A DNA stretch of 64,000 nt from an uncultured Kineothrix sp. (GCA_910588855.1 CAJUSR010000001.1:1-64000), one strand, 5' to 3'; numbered from the stretch's first letter, positions 40,564 to 50,495 are shown. A program made the numbers and translations. Notes: generated by a model not told the origin, from the sequence alone.

Positions 40564-43203
40564 TTATTTCAACTGGCCATCCAGCACTTTCGCCGCTTCT
40601 TCCATTGCTTTGTCGATTCCGGCGGGGTTCTTGCCTCCGGCCTGTGCCATATTCGGCCTGCCGCCGCCTCCGCCGCCTACTAACGCTGCAATCCCTTTGA
40701 TTAAGTTACCTGCATGAGCGCCTTTTGCCATCGCTTCTTCCGTAGCGAACGCAACCAGATTCACCTTCCCATCCAAATCGGAAATAAGCACGATAACGCC
40801 TTCTCCCAACTTGGCTTTGAGCTGGTCTCCCAAATCCCGCAGGCCGTTCATATCCACACCGGATACTTTCGTTGCCAAAAATTTTACGCCCTTGATATCC
40901 TGCACCTTGTCCATTACATCGCCAAGGGCATCTTTAGCCGCTTTACTCTTCAAGGACTCGTTTTCGCTTTGCAGAGCTTTCATTTCCGCCATCAAATGCT
41001 CCAAACGTTCCACCAATCCGGCCGGTGTAGTTTTTGCTGTTTTTGCTGCCTGCGCAAGGGTCTCTTCCATTTCCGCATAATATGCCAGTACACCGTTTCC
41101 GGTCAGGGCTTCTATCCTTCTCACCCCTGCCGCCACACCGCTTTCGGATATTATTTTAAAATTAGCAATCGTGCCCGTATCCGCCACATGGGTACCACCG
41201 CAAAGCTCGGTGGAAAAATCCCCCATTTTAACTACACGTACCGTTTCGCCGTATTTTTCTCCAAACAACGCCATCGCACCGCTTTTTTTCGCTTCTTCGA
41301 TTGACATTACACTGGTAATAACCGGAAGCGACGCTGCAATTTGTTCCTGTACTATTTTTTCTGTCTTTTCAATCTCTTCTTTTGTCATAGCCGAAAAATG
41401 GCTGAAGTCAAAACGGAGCCTTTCCCCGTCCACATAAGAACCGGCCTGTTCCACGTGGGTGCCAAGAACCGTCCTAAGCGCTTTTTGCAGCAAATGGGTT
41501 GCGCTGTGGTTTTTGCATGTATCCGCCCTTCTTGCCGCATCTACCTGCAGGGAAGCCCTATCCCCCACTTTCAGCATCCCCTTTGTTACCTTGCCGATAT
41601 GGCCTACTTTGCCGCCCAGCAATTTTACGGTATCCATTACCTCAAATTCTCCGTCCGGGGTGGTAATCCTGCCGATATCCGCACATTGTCCACCCATCGT
41701 CGCATAAAAAGGCGTTTCTTCCACAAAAACCGTTCCTGTTTCCCCATCGGTCAGCGCTTCTACAATTTCCGTTTCCGTCGTCAGCACCGTAATGGAAGAA
41801 TCATGAGCCAGCCTGTCATACCCTACAAATTCTGTGGTTACGTTAGGGTCTATGGACTCATATACCGTCACATCCGCGCCCATATAATTGGTCACTTTGC
41901 GCGCCGAACGGGCTTTTACCTTCTGTTCTTCCATCGCTTCTATAAAGCCTTTTTCCTCTACAAAAAAGCCTTTTTCTTCCAAAATTTCCTTTGTCAAATC
42001 CAGAGGGAAACCATACGTGTCATATAGTTTAAAGGCTTCTTTTCCATCCAGCCCTTTCTTTCCTTCTTTTTCCATGACAGCTTCCATCTCCGCCAAAATC
42101 GTCAGCCCTTGGTCGATGGTTTTATTAAATTTGCTTTCTTCCTGTGTCAGCACATTAAAAATAAAATCTTTTTTCTCTTCCAGTTCCGGGTAGCCATCCT
42201 TGCTTCCTTCAATTACCGTATTGCTCAAATCCGCAAGGAACTGCCCCTCTATCCCAAGCAGCCTGCCATGTCTTGCCGCACGGCGGATAATGCGGCGCAG
42301 CACATATCCCCTGCCTTCATTGGTAGGCATAATGCCGTCGGAAATCATAAAAGTTGCGGAACGGATATGGTCGGTAACGATACGGATGGACACATCCCAT
42401 TCGTATTTTTCTTTATACCCTTTCCCTGCCAGCCCGCAGACTTTATTGCGCAATGCCTGAATCGTATCCACATCAAAAATGGAATCCACATCCTGTACCA
42501 CTGTGGCCAGCCGTTCCAAGCCCATGCCGGTATCAATATTTTTCTGCTCCAACTCGGAATAATTCCCTTTTCCGTCGTTGTCGAACTGGGTAAACACATT
42601 ATTCCATACTTCAATATAACGGTCGCAGTCGCAGCCTACGGTACAGCCCGGTTTGCCGCAGCCATATTTTTCCCCCCTGTCATAATAAATCTCCGAACAA
42701 GGACCACAAGGGCCGGAACCATGCTCCCAAAAATTATCCGCTTTCCCGAAACGGAAAATCCGCTCCGGCGCAATGCCGATTTCCTTATTCCAAATCCGGA
42801 AAGCTTCCTCGTCATCCTCATAAACGGAAGGGTACAGCCTATCCGCATCCAGTCCCACTACTTCCGTGAGGAACTCCCAGCTCCAGCTTATTGCCTCATG
42901 CTTAAAATAATCGCCGAAGGAGAAATTGCCCAGCATTTCAAAAAAGGTTCCATGCCTTGCTGTCTTGCCAATATTTTCGATATCCCCGGTACGGATACAC
43001 TTCTGGCATGTGGTCACCCTTCTTCTCGGCGGTATCTCCTGCCCGGTAAAATACGGTTTTAAAGGAGCCATCCCCGAATTAATCAAAAGCAGACTGTTAT
43101 CATTATGGGGAACTAACGAAAAGCTCTTCATCGCCAAGTGCCCTTTGCTCTCGAAAAATTCCAAAAACATCCTTCTTAACTCATTTACTCCATACTGTTT
43201 CAT
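40564..43203 (-). CDS. alaS: Alanyl-tRNA synthetase
   Basis: Class II synthetase of 879 residues, full length. Aminoacylation domain (about 1-245) with MFLEFFESKGHLAMKSFSLVP, RVTTCQKCIRTGDIENIG and FEMLGNFSFGDYFK. The editing domain has HSATHLLQKALR (HxxxH) and CGGTHVADTG (zinc Cys/His). The C-Ala domain with GGGGGGRPNMAQAGGK closes the protein. It follows glyS by 24 bases, and no T-box leader was found for the pair within the window. Confidence 0.97.
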   Translation of the reverse strand: MKQYGVNELRRMFLEFFESKGHLAMKSFSLVPHNDNSLLLINSGMAPLKPYFTGQEIPPRRRVTTCQKCIRTGDIENIGKTARHGTFFEMLGNFSFGDYFKHEAISWSWEFLTEVVGLDADRLYPSVYEDDEEAFRIWNKEIGIAPERIFRFGKADNFWEHGSGPCGPCSEIYYDRGEKYGCGKPGCTVGCDCDRYIEVWNNVFTQFDNDGKGNYSELEQKNIDTGMGLERLATVVQDVDSIFDVDTIQALRNKVCGLAGKGYKEKYEWDVSIRIVTDHIRSATFMISDGIMPTNEGRGYVLRRIIRRAARHGRLLGIEGQFLADLSNTVIEGSKDGYPELEEKKDFIFNVLTQEESKFNKTIDQGLTILAEMEAVMEKEGKKGLDGKEAFKLYDTYGFPLDLTKEILEEKGFFVEEKGFIEAMEEQKVKARSARKVTNYMGADVTVYESIDPNVTTEFVGYDRLAHDSSITVLTTETEIVEALTDGETGTVFVEETPFYATMGGQCADIGRITTPDGEFEVMDTVKLLGGKVGHIGKVTKGMLKVGDRASLQVDAARRADTCKNHSATHLLQKALRTVLGTHVEQAGSYVDGERLRFDFSHFSAMTKEEIEKTEKIVQEQIAASLPVITSVMSIEEAKKSGAMALFGEKYGETVRVVKMGDFSTELCGGTHVADTGTIANFKIISESGVAAGVRRIEALTGNGVLAYYAEMEETLAQAAKTAKTTPAGLVERLEHLMAEMKALQSENESLKSKAAKDALGDVMDKVQDIKGVKFLATKVSGVDMNGLRDLGDQLKAKLGEGVIVLISDLDGKVNLVAFATEEAMAKGAHAGNLIKGIAALVGGGGGGRPNMAQAGGKNPAGIDKAMEEAAKVLDGQLK

Positions 43204-43227
43204 GGCTGTCTATGTTCCTTTCTATCC

Positions 43228-44616
43228 TTAAAAAGTAAATTTATCTGCAAAGTAAGCATCCAAATCGGCAATCGCCACCCTCTCCTGCTCCATAGAATCC
43301 CTGAAACGTACGGTTACACAGCCGTCCGTCTCCGATTCAAAGTCATAAGTCACGCAGAACGGGGTACCGATTTCATCCTGCCTGCGGTATCTTTTTCCGA
43401 TATTCCCCCTGTCATCAAACTCACAGTTATATTTCTTGGATAATTGGGTAAAAATCTTTTCCGCCCCTTCGTTCAATTTCTTGGAAAGCGGCAATACGCC
43501 AATCTTTACCGGTGCAAGCGCCGGATGGAAATGCAGCACGGTGCGCACATCCCCTTCCCCAATTTCTTCTTCGTCATAAGCTGCGCAAAGGAAAGCCAGC
43601 ACTACCCTGTCCGCGCCCAGAGACGGCTCGATAACGTAAGGCACATATCTTGTATTTTTTACATCATCAAAATAAGATAAATCCTGCCCGGAAGTATTCT
43701 GGTGCTGCGTCAAATCATAATCCGTCCTGTCCGCAATCCCCCAAAGTTCCCCCCAGCCAAAAGGAAACAGAAATTCGATATCCGTCGTTGCTTTGGAATA
43801 GAAAGAAAGTTCCTCTTTATCATGATCCCTGACACGCATTTCCTCTTCCTTCATCCCCAGCTTCTTTAACCAGTCGATGCAAAATTGCTTCCAATAAGCA
43901 AACCATTCCAAATCCGTATCCGGCTCACAGAAAAATTCCAGTTCCATCTGCTCAAATTCTCTGGTACGGAATGTAAAATTACCCGGCGTAATCTCGTTAC
44001 GGAAGGATTTCCCAATCTGTCCGATGCCAAAAGGTATTTTCTTTCTGGAAGTCCTTTGTACATTTTTAAAATTCACAAATATTCCCTGTGCTGTCTCCGG
44101 CCTTAAGTACACGGTGTTCTTTGCGTCCTCGGTAACGCCCTGGAACGTCTTGAACATCAGGTTAAACTGTCTGATATCTGTAAAATTATGTTTGCCGCAG
44201 GTAGGGCAGGGAATCTGATTGTCCTCAATAAAAGCTTTCATTTTTTCCTGCGTCCAGCCGTCTATAGAACCATCCAGCTCTATTTGGTGTTCCGCCGCAT
44301 AATCTTCAATAATTTTATCCGCCCGGAAACGTTCATGGCATTCCTTGCAATCCATCAAAGGGTCGGAAAAACCGCCCAAATGCCCGGAAGCTACCCAAGT
44401 CTGGGGATTCATTAAAATCGCACAGTCCACCCCCACATTATACGGGTTCTCCATGATAAATTTCTGCCACCATGCTTTTTTTACATTGTTTTTCAATTCT
44501 ACGCCAAGATTGCCGTAATCCCACGTATTGGCAAGACCGCCATATATCTCGGAACCGGGGTATACAAATCCCCTCGCCTTTGCCAACGCTACGATTTTAT
44601 CCATTGTTTTTTCCAT
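43228..44616 (-). CDS. glyS: Glycyl-tRNA synthetase, homodimeric type
   Basis: Class II alpha2-type glycyl-tRNA synthetase, 462 residues. RGFVYPGSEIYGGLANTWDYGNLG, RPETAQGIFVNFKNVQR, FRNEITPGNFTFRTREFEQMELEFF and EPSLGADRVVLAFL (motif 3) mark the catalytic fold. Two Cys pairs (CKECH and CPTCGKH) may bind zinc in the insertion. Start is taken as ATG 44616 with AAAGGAG 13 bases upstream; ATG 44628 is too close to that site. It lies in the era-recO-lipoprotein-glyS-alaS block. Confidence 0.95.
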   Translation of the reverse strand: MEKTMDKIVALAKARGFVYPGSEIYGGLANTWDYGNLGVELKNNVKKAWWQKFIMENPYNVGVDCAILMNPQTWVASGHLGGFSDPLMDCKECHERFRADKIIEDYAAEHQIELDGSIDGWTQEKMKAFIEDNQIPCPTCGKHNFTDIRQFNLMFKTFQGVTEDAKNTVYLRPETAQGIFVNFKNVQRTSRKKIPFGIGQIGKSFRNEITPGNFTFRTREFEQMELEFFCEPDTDLEWFAYWKQFCIDWLKKLGMKEEEMRVRDHDKEELSFYSKATTDIEFLFPFGWGELWGIADRTDYDLTQHQNTSGQDLSYFDDVKNTRYVPYVIEPSLGADRVVLAFLCAAYDEEEIGEGDVRTVLHFHPALAPVKIGVLPLSKKLNEGAEKIFTQLSKKYNCEFDDRGNIGKRYRRQDEIGTPFCVTYDFESETDGCVTVRFRDSMEQERVAIADLDAYFADKFTF

Positions 44617-44654
44617 CTTTATACCCATTCTCCTTTCCTGCTGCATCCATTTCC

Positions 44655-45290
44655 TTATTTATAAATAATATAATATTTCCCCAAAGATTCCCCGTTTTCT
44701 CCGGCCTTCATCTCCGCCCGGCCTTTTCCCAGGGCTTCCACATTTTCCCCCACATATAAGATTTTCCCTGCAACCTTAACACGCATAGGCGACTCCGAAA
44801 TCAGTACCATCGAGCTTCCCATCCCAAGGATATCATCCTTTCCGATGGTCTTCTCCCCATTTACATCCGTCATGGAAATATCAAAAGAGTGCCCTGCTTC
44901 ATGGGCCTGGGCAATCGTTCCGGAAAATAAAGCCTTGTTATTATATGGGTCTGTATTATATGCCGAATAGACATCCGCCGAAGGGTATTTGACGCTTACT
45001 GTCAGTTTTCCATCCGTGTTTTCAAACTTGTCCACGGTCACATTCCCTTCTTCCAGGCCTTCGTTAAAATCCGCCACCTCAGCTAACAGCATATCCCTTA
45101 AATTCGTTTCATCATAATAGGACTTATCAAACGTCTCCGTCATCGTCTCCAAAATACTTCCGTCTTTTAAAATCTCAACTTCCGCCCCTGCTGCCTCAGC
45201 CGTTTTGCTTTTCCCTTCTTCTGTTTCCCCACAGCCGCACAGCACTGCGCTTATCAAAAGTATGCCTGCAATCCATCTGAATTTACCCAT
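44655..45290 (-). CDS. Lipoprotein of unknown function
   Basis: A 211-residue secreted lipoprotein. The signal (KFRWIAGILLISAVLCGCGE) has a lipobox-like LCGC. The mature part has no motif I recognise. It is acidic, with VSVKYPSADVYSAYNTDP and a GHSFDISMTDVNGEKTIG stretch that may be beta-rich. Start ATG 45290 has GGAGG nine bases upstream; the frame opens at 45350 but the signal peptide begins here. Located between recO and glyS. Confidence 0.75.
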   Translation of the reverse strand: MGKFRWIAGILLISAVLCGCGETEEGKSKTAEAAGAEVEILKDGSILETMTETFDKSYYDETNLRDMLLAEVADFNEGLEEGNVTVDKFENTDGKLTVSVKYPSADVYSAYNTDPYNNKALFSGTIAQAHEAGHSFDISMTDVNGEKTIGKDDILGMGSSMVLISESPMRVKVAGKILYVGENVEALGKGRAEMKAGENGESLGKYYIIYK

Positions 45291-45482
45291 TCCACTATCC
45301 TCCAATACCGGATTTCTCCCCTCCGGTTTTTCTACAGTAAAATCCTCCATTTACATTCACACTATTATATCCGACTTATGCCCTTTTTTCAACATAAAAA
45401 TGATTCCGCTGCCGGAAATCGGCAACCGCAAAATCAAAAACCGGACCGTTGCCTATCCGCCCTATTGACCACTTGCCCTCTT

Positions 45483-46142
45483 TTAAAAAACATCCCCCAG
45501 CCCCTCCAAAATATTTAGGCTTTTCATCTCCCTATCCATAAACTTTTTCCGGTACATCCCGGCAATTGCTTTCAACTCTTCTAATATTTCTTCCGTCACA
45601 GTAAACGTATATAATTTTTCCACCGGGCTTTTTTCTATGTAATTCATGGCATACACTGTGGATTCTTCCCACGGCCTATTTTCCGGCAGCCCCGGATATT
45701 CCCCGTTTACTTCCAACGCCTTGATTTCAAATATACAGCGTACCAGTTCCTTTTCCAGGCTTTGTACCGTAAGCGCCCTTAAGGATTGGTACAAAAGTTT
45801 CAGCATCCCAATCTCATCGGCATTTTCCCTCGTATAGTAATCAGCCGTTTCGAGAAAATACATCCCATAGCAGGCCGCCGCAAAATCATCCCTTAACGCC
45901 TCGAAATAATTCCTGATATCCGCTTCCATAATGTTATAGGAAGACCTTCCTTCATACAGCTTAAATTCCCCGAAAGCAAAAGGGGATGCCGCAGCCACCA
46001 GACGGCTGTTTGGCTTTCTTGCCCCTTTGGCAAAGGCGGAGATTTTCCCCCTTTCTTTTGTCAAAATAACGACGCGCCTATCGTAATCCCCGATAGGCAC
46101 TGTCTTTAGCACGATTCCTGTTAACTTTACAAACTCCTGCAT
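45483..46142 (-). CDS. recO: DNA repair protein RecO
   Basis: Recombination mediator that loads RecA with RecFR. The 219-residue protein has the N-terminal OB-fold (TGIVLKTVPIGDYDRRVVILTKERGKISAFAKGARKPNSRL, about 8-49) and a helical C-terminal part. Many RecO proteins carry a Cys4 zinc motif and are about 250 residues; here only two cysteines are present and no zinc motif. It overlaps the preceding small yqzL-like gene by 65 bases. Confidence 0.9.
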   Translation of the reverse strand: MQEFVKLTGIVLKTVPIGDYDRRVVILTKERGKISAFAKGARKPNSRLVAAASPFAFGEFKLYEGRSSYNIMEADIRNYFEALRDDFAAACYGMYFLETADYYTRENADEIGMLKLLYQSLRALTVQSLEKELVRCIFEIKALEVNGEYPGLPENRPWEESTVYAMNYIEKSPVEKLYTFTVTEEILEELKAIAGMYRKKFMDREMKSLNILEGLGDVF

Positions 46143-46269
46143 ACGGGTTGTCCCCCATAAATATACATTCTTCCGATATGTTCCCTTTTCCTTGCGTTTC
46201 CCTAAATTTTAAGTAATCTTCCACACTTCCGGTACTTAAGAATTGTTGCCAGTAATTTAATCCCTTCAT
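46078..46269 (-). CDS. Small YqzL-like protein
   Basis: A 63-residue product. The first 25 residues (MKGLNYWQQFLSTGSVEDYL) match the pattern of YqzL, a small protein that sits between era and recO in Bacillus. The remaining residues (CIFMGDNPYAGVCKVN...) are unlike YqzL and overlap recO by 65 bases. AGGGGG lies six bases before the ATG. Gene order era-yqzL-recO supports it. Function unknown. Confidence 0.7.
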   Translation of the reverse strand: MKGLNYWQQFLSTGSVEDYLKFRETQGKGNISEECIFMGDNPYAGVCKVNRNRAKDSAYRGLR

Positions 46270-46322
46270 CTTGTGCCCCCTAAATTTTCTGTTACTGTTA
46301 GGGTTCGCTTTTTTTATCTTTC

Positions 46323-47321
46323 CTATTCGGATTCTTTGGGATTATAGCCGAAATTTTTCATGTATAAATCACTGTCCCGCCAGTCCTTCCTCACCTTGAC
46401 CCAAAGCTGGAGATTAACCTTACTCCCCAGCATATCTTCGATTTCTGGTCTTGCTTTACTTCCAATCCGCTTTAACATTGCCCCTTGTTTTCCAATAATA
46501 ATCCCCTTATGGGACTCCCTTTCGCATACGATAGTCGCTTCGATGTCCGCTATGGTCGAAGACTTGACAGCGCTTCCAAAAGCCACAGCGCCCTCTTTCT
46601 TTTCCTTATTCTTTTCTTTGTCTTTTTCCCTGTTCTTTTTTCCCGAAGCTTTACGGAATTTCATGCTTTCAATTACAACCGCAATGCCGTGAGGGATTTC
46701 CTCTTCCAGGCAATACAATGCTTTTTCCCTGACAAGCTCCGACACAATCTGTCGTTCCGGCTGATCCGTCACCGTATCCTCATCATAAAAAGCTTCCCCA
46801 TAGGGCAGATACTTCATAATACAGGACACAAGCACATCCGTATTATCCCCCTTCAATGCCGATACCGGAACAATCTCGTCAAAATCCATTTCTTTCCGGT
46901 AAACATCGATAAACGTCAATACCTCTTCCCGCTTCACTTTATCCGTTTTATTGATAACCAAAATCACCGGGGTCTTCACTTTTTTCAACTGCTCGATAAT
47001 ATGCCTTTCTCCAGCCCCAATAAACGTAGTCGGTTCCACCAGCCATAAGATAACGTCCACTTCCGTAAGCGAGCGCTCCGCAATGCGCACCATATAATCG
47101 CCCAGTTTATTCTTCGCTTTATGGATACCCGGGGTATCCACAAAAACAATTTGCCCCTCTTCGCAAGTGTACACTGTCTGTATCCGGTTGCGGGTCGTCT
47201 GGGGCCGATGGCTTGTAATCGCAATCTTCTGCCCAATCAAATAGTTCATCAACGTAGACTTCCCTACATTGGGTCTTCCAATTAAAGTAACAAATCCCGA
47301 TTTAAAATTCTCTTTCAACAT
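46323..47321 (-). CDS. era: GTPase Era with Lys/Glu-rich insertion
   Basis: Ribosome-assembly GTPase acting on 16S rRNA. 332 residues against the usual 295-300. G1 LIGRPNVGKSTLMN, G3 FVDTPGIHKAKN, G4 VINKTDKV and the KH domain (GIIIGKQGAMLKRIG) are intact. The extra length is a Lys/Glu/Arg-rich stretch (about 215-245, GKKNREKDKEKNKEKKEG) just before the KH domain, encoded by purine-rich DNA at 46591-46650. Start ATG 47321 with GAAGGAGG upstream. Confidence 0.95.
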   Translation of the reverse strand: MLKENFKSGFVTLIGRPNVGKSTLMNYLIGQKIAITSHRPQTTRNRIQTVYTCEEGQIVFVDTPGIHKAKNKLGDYMVRIAERSLTEVDVILWLVEPTTFIGAGERHIIEQLKKVKTPVILVINKTDKVKREEVLTFIDVYRKEMDFDEIVPVSALKGDNTDVLVSCIMKYLPYGEAFYDEDTVTDQPERQIVSELVREKALYCLEEEIPHGIAVVIESMKFRKASGKKNREKDKEKNKEKKEGAVAFGSAVKSSTIADIEATIVCERESHKGIIIGKQGAMLKRIGSKARPEIEDMLGSKVNLQLWVKVRKDWRDSDLYMKNFGYNPKESE

Positions 47322-47472
47322 ATCCTCCTTCATTCGTTAAACCAACTGTAAGGCTATTGATAATATCTTCTTTAAGAAGAGTTGGCCCAACAGCCGGATC
47401 CTCTGCCTACGACGGGTCACAATAGGAACATGCTTTCTTTGCACGCAGTGCCCATCTTCCTCCCTTATGAAA

Positions 47473-47525
47473 GGTATCAATTGATACCTTATCATTTGAT
47501 ACCTTATCAATTGATATCATATCAA
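47473..47525. repeat. 15-bp palindromic tandem repeats at the 3' end of the M16C gene
   Basis: GGTATCAATTGATACC (47473-47488) is a perfect 16-bp palindrome. It begins a run of three 15-bp units (47475, 47490, 47505: TATCAATTGATACCT and variants) plus a partial fourth that enters the stop codon of the peptidase gene. It could be an operator array, a terminator or a simple repeat. Confidence 0.8.
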
Positions 47526-50464
47526 TGGAACAATGCCTCCAATGACTTGAACATTCCTTTGTTTTCCTTCAATTTCTCCTCACTGCCCACTACGCAAAGA
47601 CAGTCCTCCTCCATAAATGCCCGGATATGCCCTGCCAATCCGCGGATGTCCTTTGCCGTTGCCGACAAAAGTTCATCCCTTTCCCTTTGCACATGCGCAA
47701 AGGGAAACTTTGTCATATAACCCGTTAAGGAATAAAGCCCTTTTGCCGCCGGAGTCATGGGCACATCCATTTCACTGATTGCACCGATAACAAACTGCGT
47801 CATCGTCCGTTCATCCGCCTCAAAGCCTTCGATATATTCCGCCGCCTTCTCATATACATCTACGGTTTTTTCCAGATTAGGGTCCCGGTAAGAAACAAAA
47901 TAGCTGTCTCCCGATTTCCCGAAGCTGCACATACAGCCGTAAGCCCCGCCTTTTACCCTTACCCGGTTCCAGAGATAATCGTATCCCATCATTACTTTCA
48001 ATACTTTTAAAGCCCCTGTGTAAGGAAGCCCTTTCCGGATAAAATTTCCGGCCCGGCAGACATATTGCACTTGGGCGGAAGTTAAATAACCTTCGTTTTT
48101 CTTCTCCAATTCCGGCTGATATTTCTCTTTTTCCACAGGAACCGTAAACAATTTTTCCCTGAAGTCACGAACCAATGCCTCCATCCCCTGCAGGCTTTTT
48201 TCCTCCCCGGTATAATCCAGCATAAAATTCTCCGGCCGGAAAATGCATTTTACAAGCATTTCCAATTTCCCGGTTAAATTTTCTTTTTCTTCTTCAAAGC
48301 CGCTTTCCAATTTTTCCAGCAGGCGGTATTGGGGGATTCCGCTTATCTGCCCTGCTACGGCCGCTGTGGGAGACACATAGGACAAAGCCCTCACTGCAGC
48401 CAGGGAGTGCCCTGACGAAACCATAGATGCCTGCATCCTGGATTCTACCTCCGCAATGACGTCATATAACCGCCTTTCATCCGCAAAATTGGAGCGCAGT
48501 GCAATTTCCTCCACCAGCCGGAAAACTTCCGCCAGATTTTCATAAAATGCTTTTGCCTTGATTTCCAAAGTCACTTTATATTCCGGCATATGCAAGGCGT
48601 CAATATACGTATTGACCACAATGCCGATGCCGCCTGTTTTAATATTCGTTTCATGATACAAACTGCCGTAGGAATAATTTTCCGTGTCCACCATACCCAA
48701 CACATTTTTCAGGACACCGATATAAGGGAACAATTCCGCCGGTACATGGCTGATGTCAAAAATAAAACGCAGATACCCTATCCCATCGGTGAAAATATTA
48801 TGGAACAATAACAGCGTATCGTCTATCTGCCGTTCTTCATTCACATAGCCTTCCGCCTCTTTTTTAATATCTTCCCTTTTCAGCAACGGGATTTTCTCCA
48901 AATCTTCTTTGGCATTGGGTTCTTCCTGATACCGCTCCAATTCTTCCGTCTGCCGGATTAGCCCTTCGATTTCTTCTTTGCTTAAGGATGCCTTATAATC
49001 CTGCAGTTTCTTTTGCAGCCCGGCTTCCTTTTTTGCTGTCAGCCCTTTGCTGGGCGCCAGGACAAGAATGGATTTGTGCCCGTTGTCCAGCAGATAATCC
49101 CGGATAAGCCCTTCATAATATCCCTTATCCAATTCCTCTTTCAAAGCCGCAAAGGTATCCTTTGCCTCCACATGAATCAACGGCTTGCTGTCATCATAAA
49201 GCCAACTGTCCAACGCCTGCAGCCCAAGAATCAGCCCTTTGGGATAACTGCCGAAATCCGATTCCCTATATTTAAATTCAAAATAGTTCAGCCCTGCTGC
49301 CAAAGCCTTCCTGTCAATCCCTTTCTTTGCCTGTTCCTCCAGCGTTCCTTCTATCAACCGGACAAATTCTTCTTTTTGGCTCTCTTCCGCCCCCTTCGCC
49401 ACAATGGAAAAATAGGGCTGCATCACGCCATTGTCATAGTTGCTATAGATTTCTTTGCCAATCCCCTGCTTGATTAACGCTTCCTTTAACGGGGCGCCGG
49501 GCGCCGAACAAAGCGCATAATCCAGCACCTGGAAGGCAATATAAAGCTTCCTGTCCAGATTATCGCCGATAACCGCATTGTAGGTAAGGTACGTATTCCC
49601 TTTTTCCGATTCCCCTTCCATAATAGAAAACTCTTTCCGGATTTCTTTTGGCGCTGCAAAAGCTTCCTGCACTGTTATTGCAGATTCCACAGAAAGGGCA
49701 TCGAAATGGGAAAGATACTCCTTATCGATAAATTCCAGTTTCTCCGCCATATCCATATCGCCGTAAAGATAAATATAGCTGTTGGAAGGATGATAATATT
49801 TTTTATGGAAGTCCAAAAAGTCTTCATAAGTCAAACTCGGAATCACATCCGGATCCCCGCCGGATTCGGTGCCGTAAGGCGTATCCGGGAAAAGGGAATT
49901 AAGCACTTCCCTGTCAAGGACATCGTCTGGAGAGGAAAACGCCCCTTTCATCTCGTTATAAACTACCCCGTTTATCGTCAGTTCATCTTCCGCGTCCTCC
50001 AAATCATAATGCCAGCCTTCCTGCATAAAGATATTCTTTTCCCGATAAATATTCGGATAAAAAACCGCGTCCAAATAAACATGCATTAAATTCTGGAAAT
50101 CTTTGCCGTTGCAAGACGCTACCGGATATACTGTTTTATCCGGATAAGTCATTGCATTCAAAAAAGTATTGAGGGAACCTTTTGCCAATTCGATAAAAGG
50201 GTCTTTGACCGGGAAATTTTTAGAGCCGCATAATACGGTATGCTCAATAATATGCGCCACGCCTGTACTGTCCTTGGGCGGGGTGCGGAACCCGATATAA
50301 AACACCTTATTGTTGTCGTCATTGGAAAGCAAAGTCAATCTCGCGCCGGTCTTTTTATGGCGCAAAAGATAACCATAGGAGCTTAAATCCGGCACCTGCC
50401 TTGCCTCTATGATTTCATAGCTGTTTAATTCTGCAATTTTCTGTTTCATCCGTTGATTGTCCAT
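47522..50464 (-). CDS. Insulinase-family metallopeptidase (M16C, PreP-like)
   Basis: A 980-residue zinc peptidase, full-length for the M16C clam-shell family. The inverted zinc motif is HIIEHTVLCGS (HxxEH, about residue 66) with the downstream Glu in FLNAMTYPDKTVYP...NEMKGAFSSPDDVL. Later repeats of the fold include RVKGGAYGCMC and SYRDPNLEKTVDVYEKAAEYI. It lacks a signal peptide, so it is probably cytosolic. PreP-type members degrade small unfolded peptides. RBS GAAAGGA upstream of the ATG. Confidence 0.92.
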   Translation of the reverse strand: MDNQRMKQKIAELNSYEIIEARQVPDLSSYGYLLRHKKTGARLTLLSNDDNNKVFYIGFRTPPKDSTGVAHIIEHTVLCGSKNFPVKDPFIELAKGSLNTFLNAMTYPDKTVYPVASCNGKDFQNLMHVYLDAVFYPNIYREKNIFMQEGWHYDLEDAEDELTINGVVYNEMKGAFSSPDDVLDREVLNSLFPDTPYGTESGGDPDVIPSLTYEDFLDFHKKYYHPSNSYIYLYGDMDMAEKLEFIDKEYLSHFDALSVESAITVQEAFAAPKEIRKEFSIMEGESEKGNTYLTYNAVIGDNLDRKLYIAFQVLDYALCSAPGAPLKEALIKQGIGKEIYSNYDNGVMQPYFSIVAKGAEESQKEEFVRLIEGTLEEQAKKGIDRKALAAGLNYFEFKYRESDFGSYPKGLILGLQALDSWLYDDSKPLIHVEAKDTFAALKEELDKGYYEGLIRDYLLDNGHKSILVLAPSKGLTAKKEAGLQKKLQDYKASLSKEEIEGLIRQTEELERYQEEPNAKEDLEKIPLLKREDIKKEAEGYVNEERQIDDTLLLFHNIFTDGIGYLRFIFDISHVPAELFPYIGVLKNVLGMVDTENYSYGSLYHETNIKTGGIGIVVNTYIDALHMPEYKVTLEIKAKAFYENLAEVFRLVEEIALRSNFADERRLYDVIAEVESRMQASMVSSGHSLAAVRALSYVSPTAAVAGQISGIPQYRLLEKLESGFEEEKENLTGKLEMLVKCIFRPENFMLDYTGEEKSLQGMEALVRDFREKLFTVPVEKEKYQPELEKKNEGYLTSAQVQYVCRAGNFIRKGLPYTGALKVLKVMMGYDYLWNRVRVKGGAYGCMCSFGKSGDSYFVSYRDPNLEKTVDVYEKAAEYIEGFEADERTMTQFVIGAISEMDVPMTPAAKGLYSLTGYMTKFPFAHVQRERDELLSATAKDIRGLAGHIRAFMEEDCLCVVGSEEKLKENKGMFKSLEALFH

Positions 50465-50495
50465 CCTGCATTTTCCTTTCTTTCACGATTGCATC

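Noticed and set aside
40406..45482. T-box leader for alaS or glyS
   Set aside because: No specifier-loop or T-box consensus bulge sequence was found; the gaps before both genes are only 24-38 bases.
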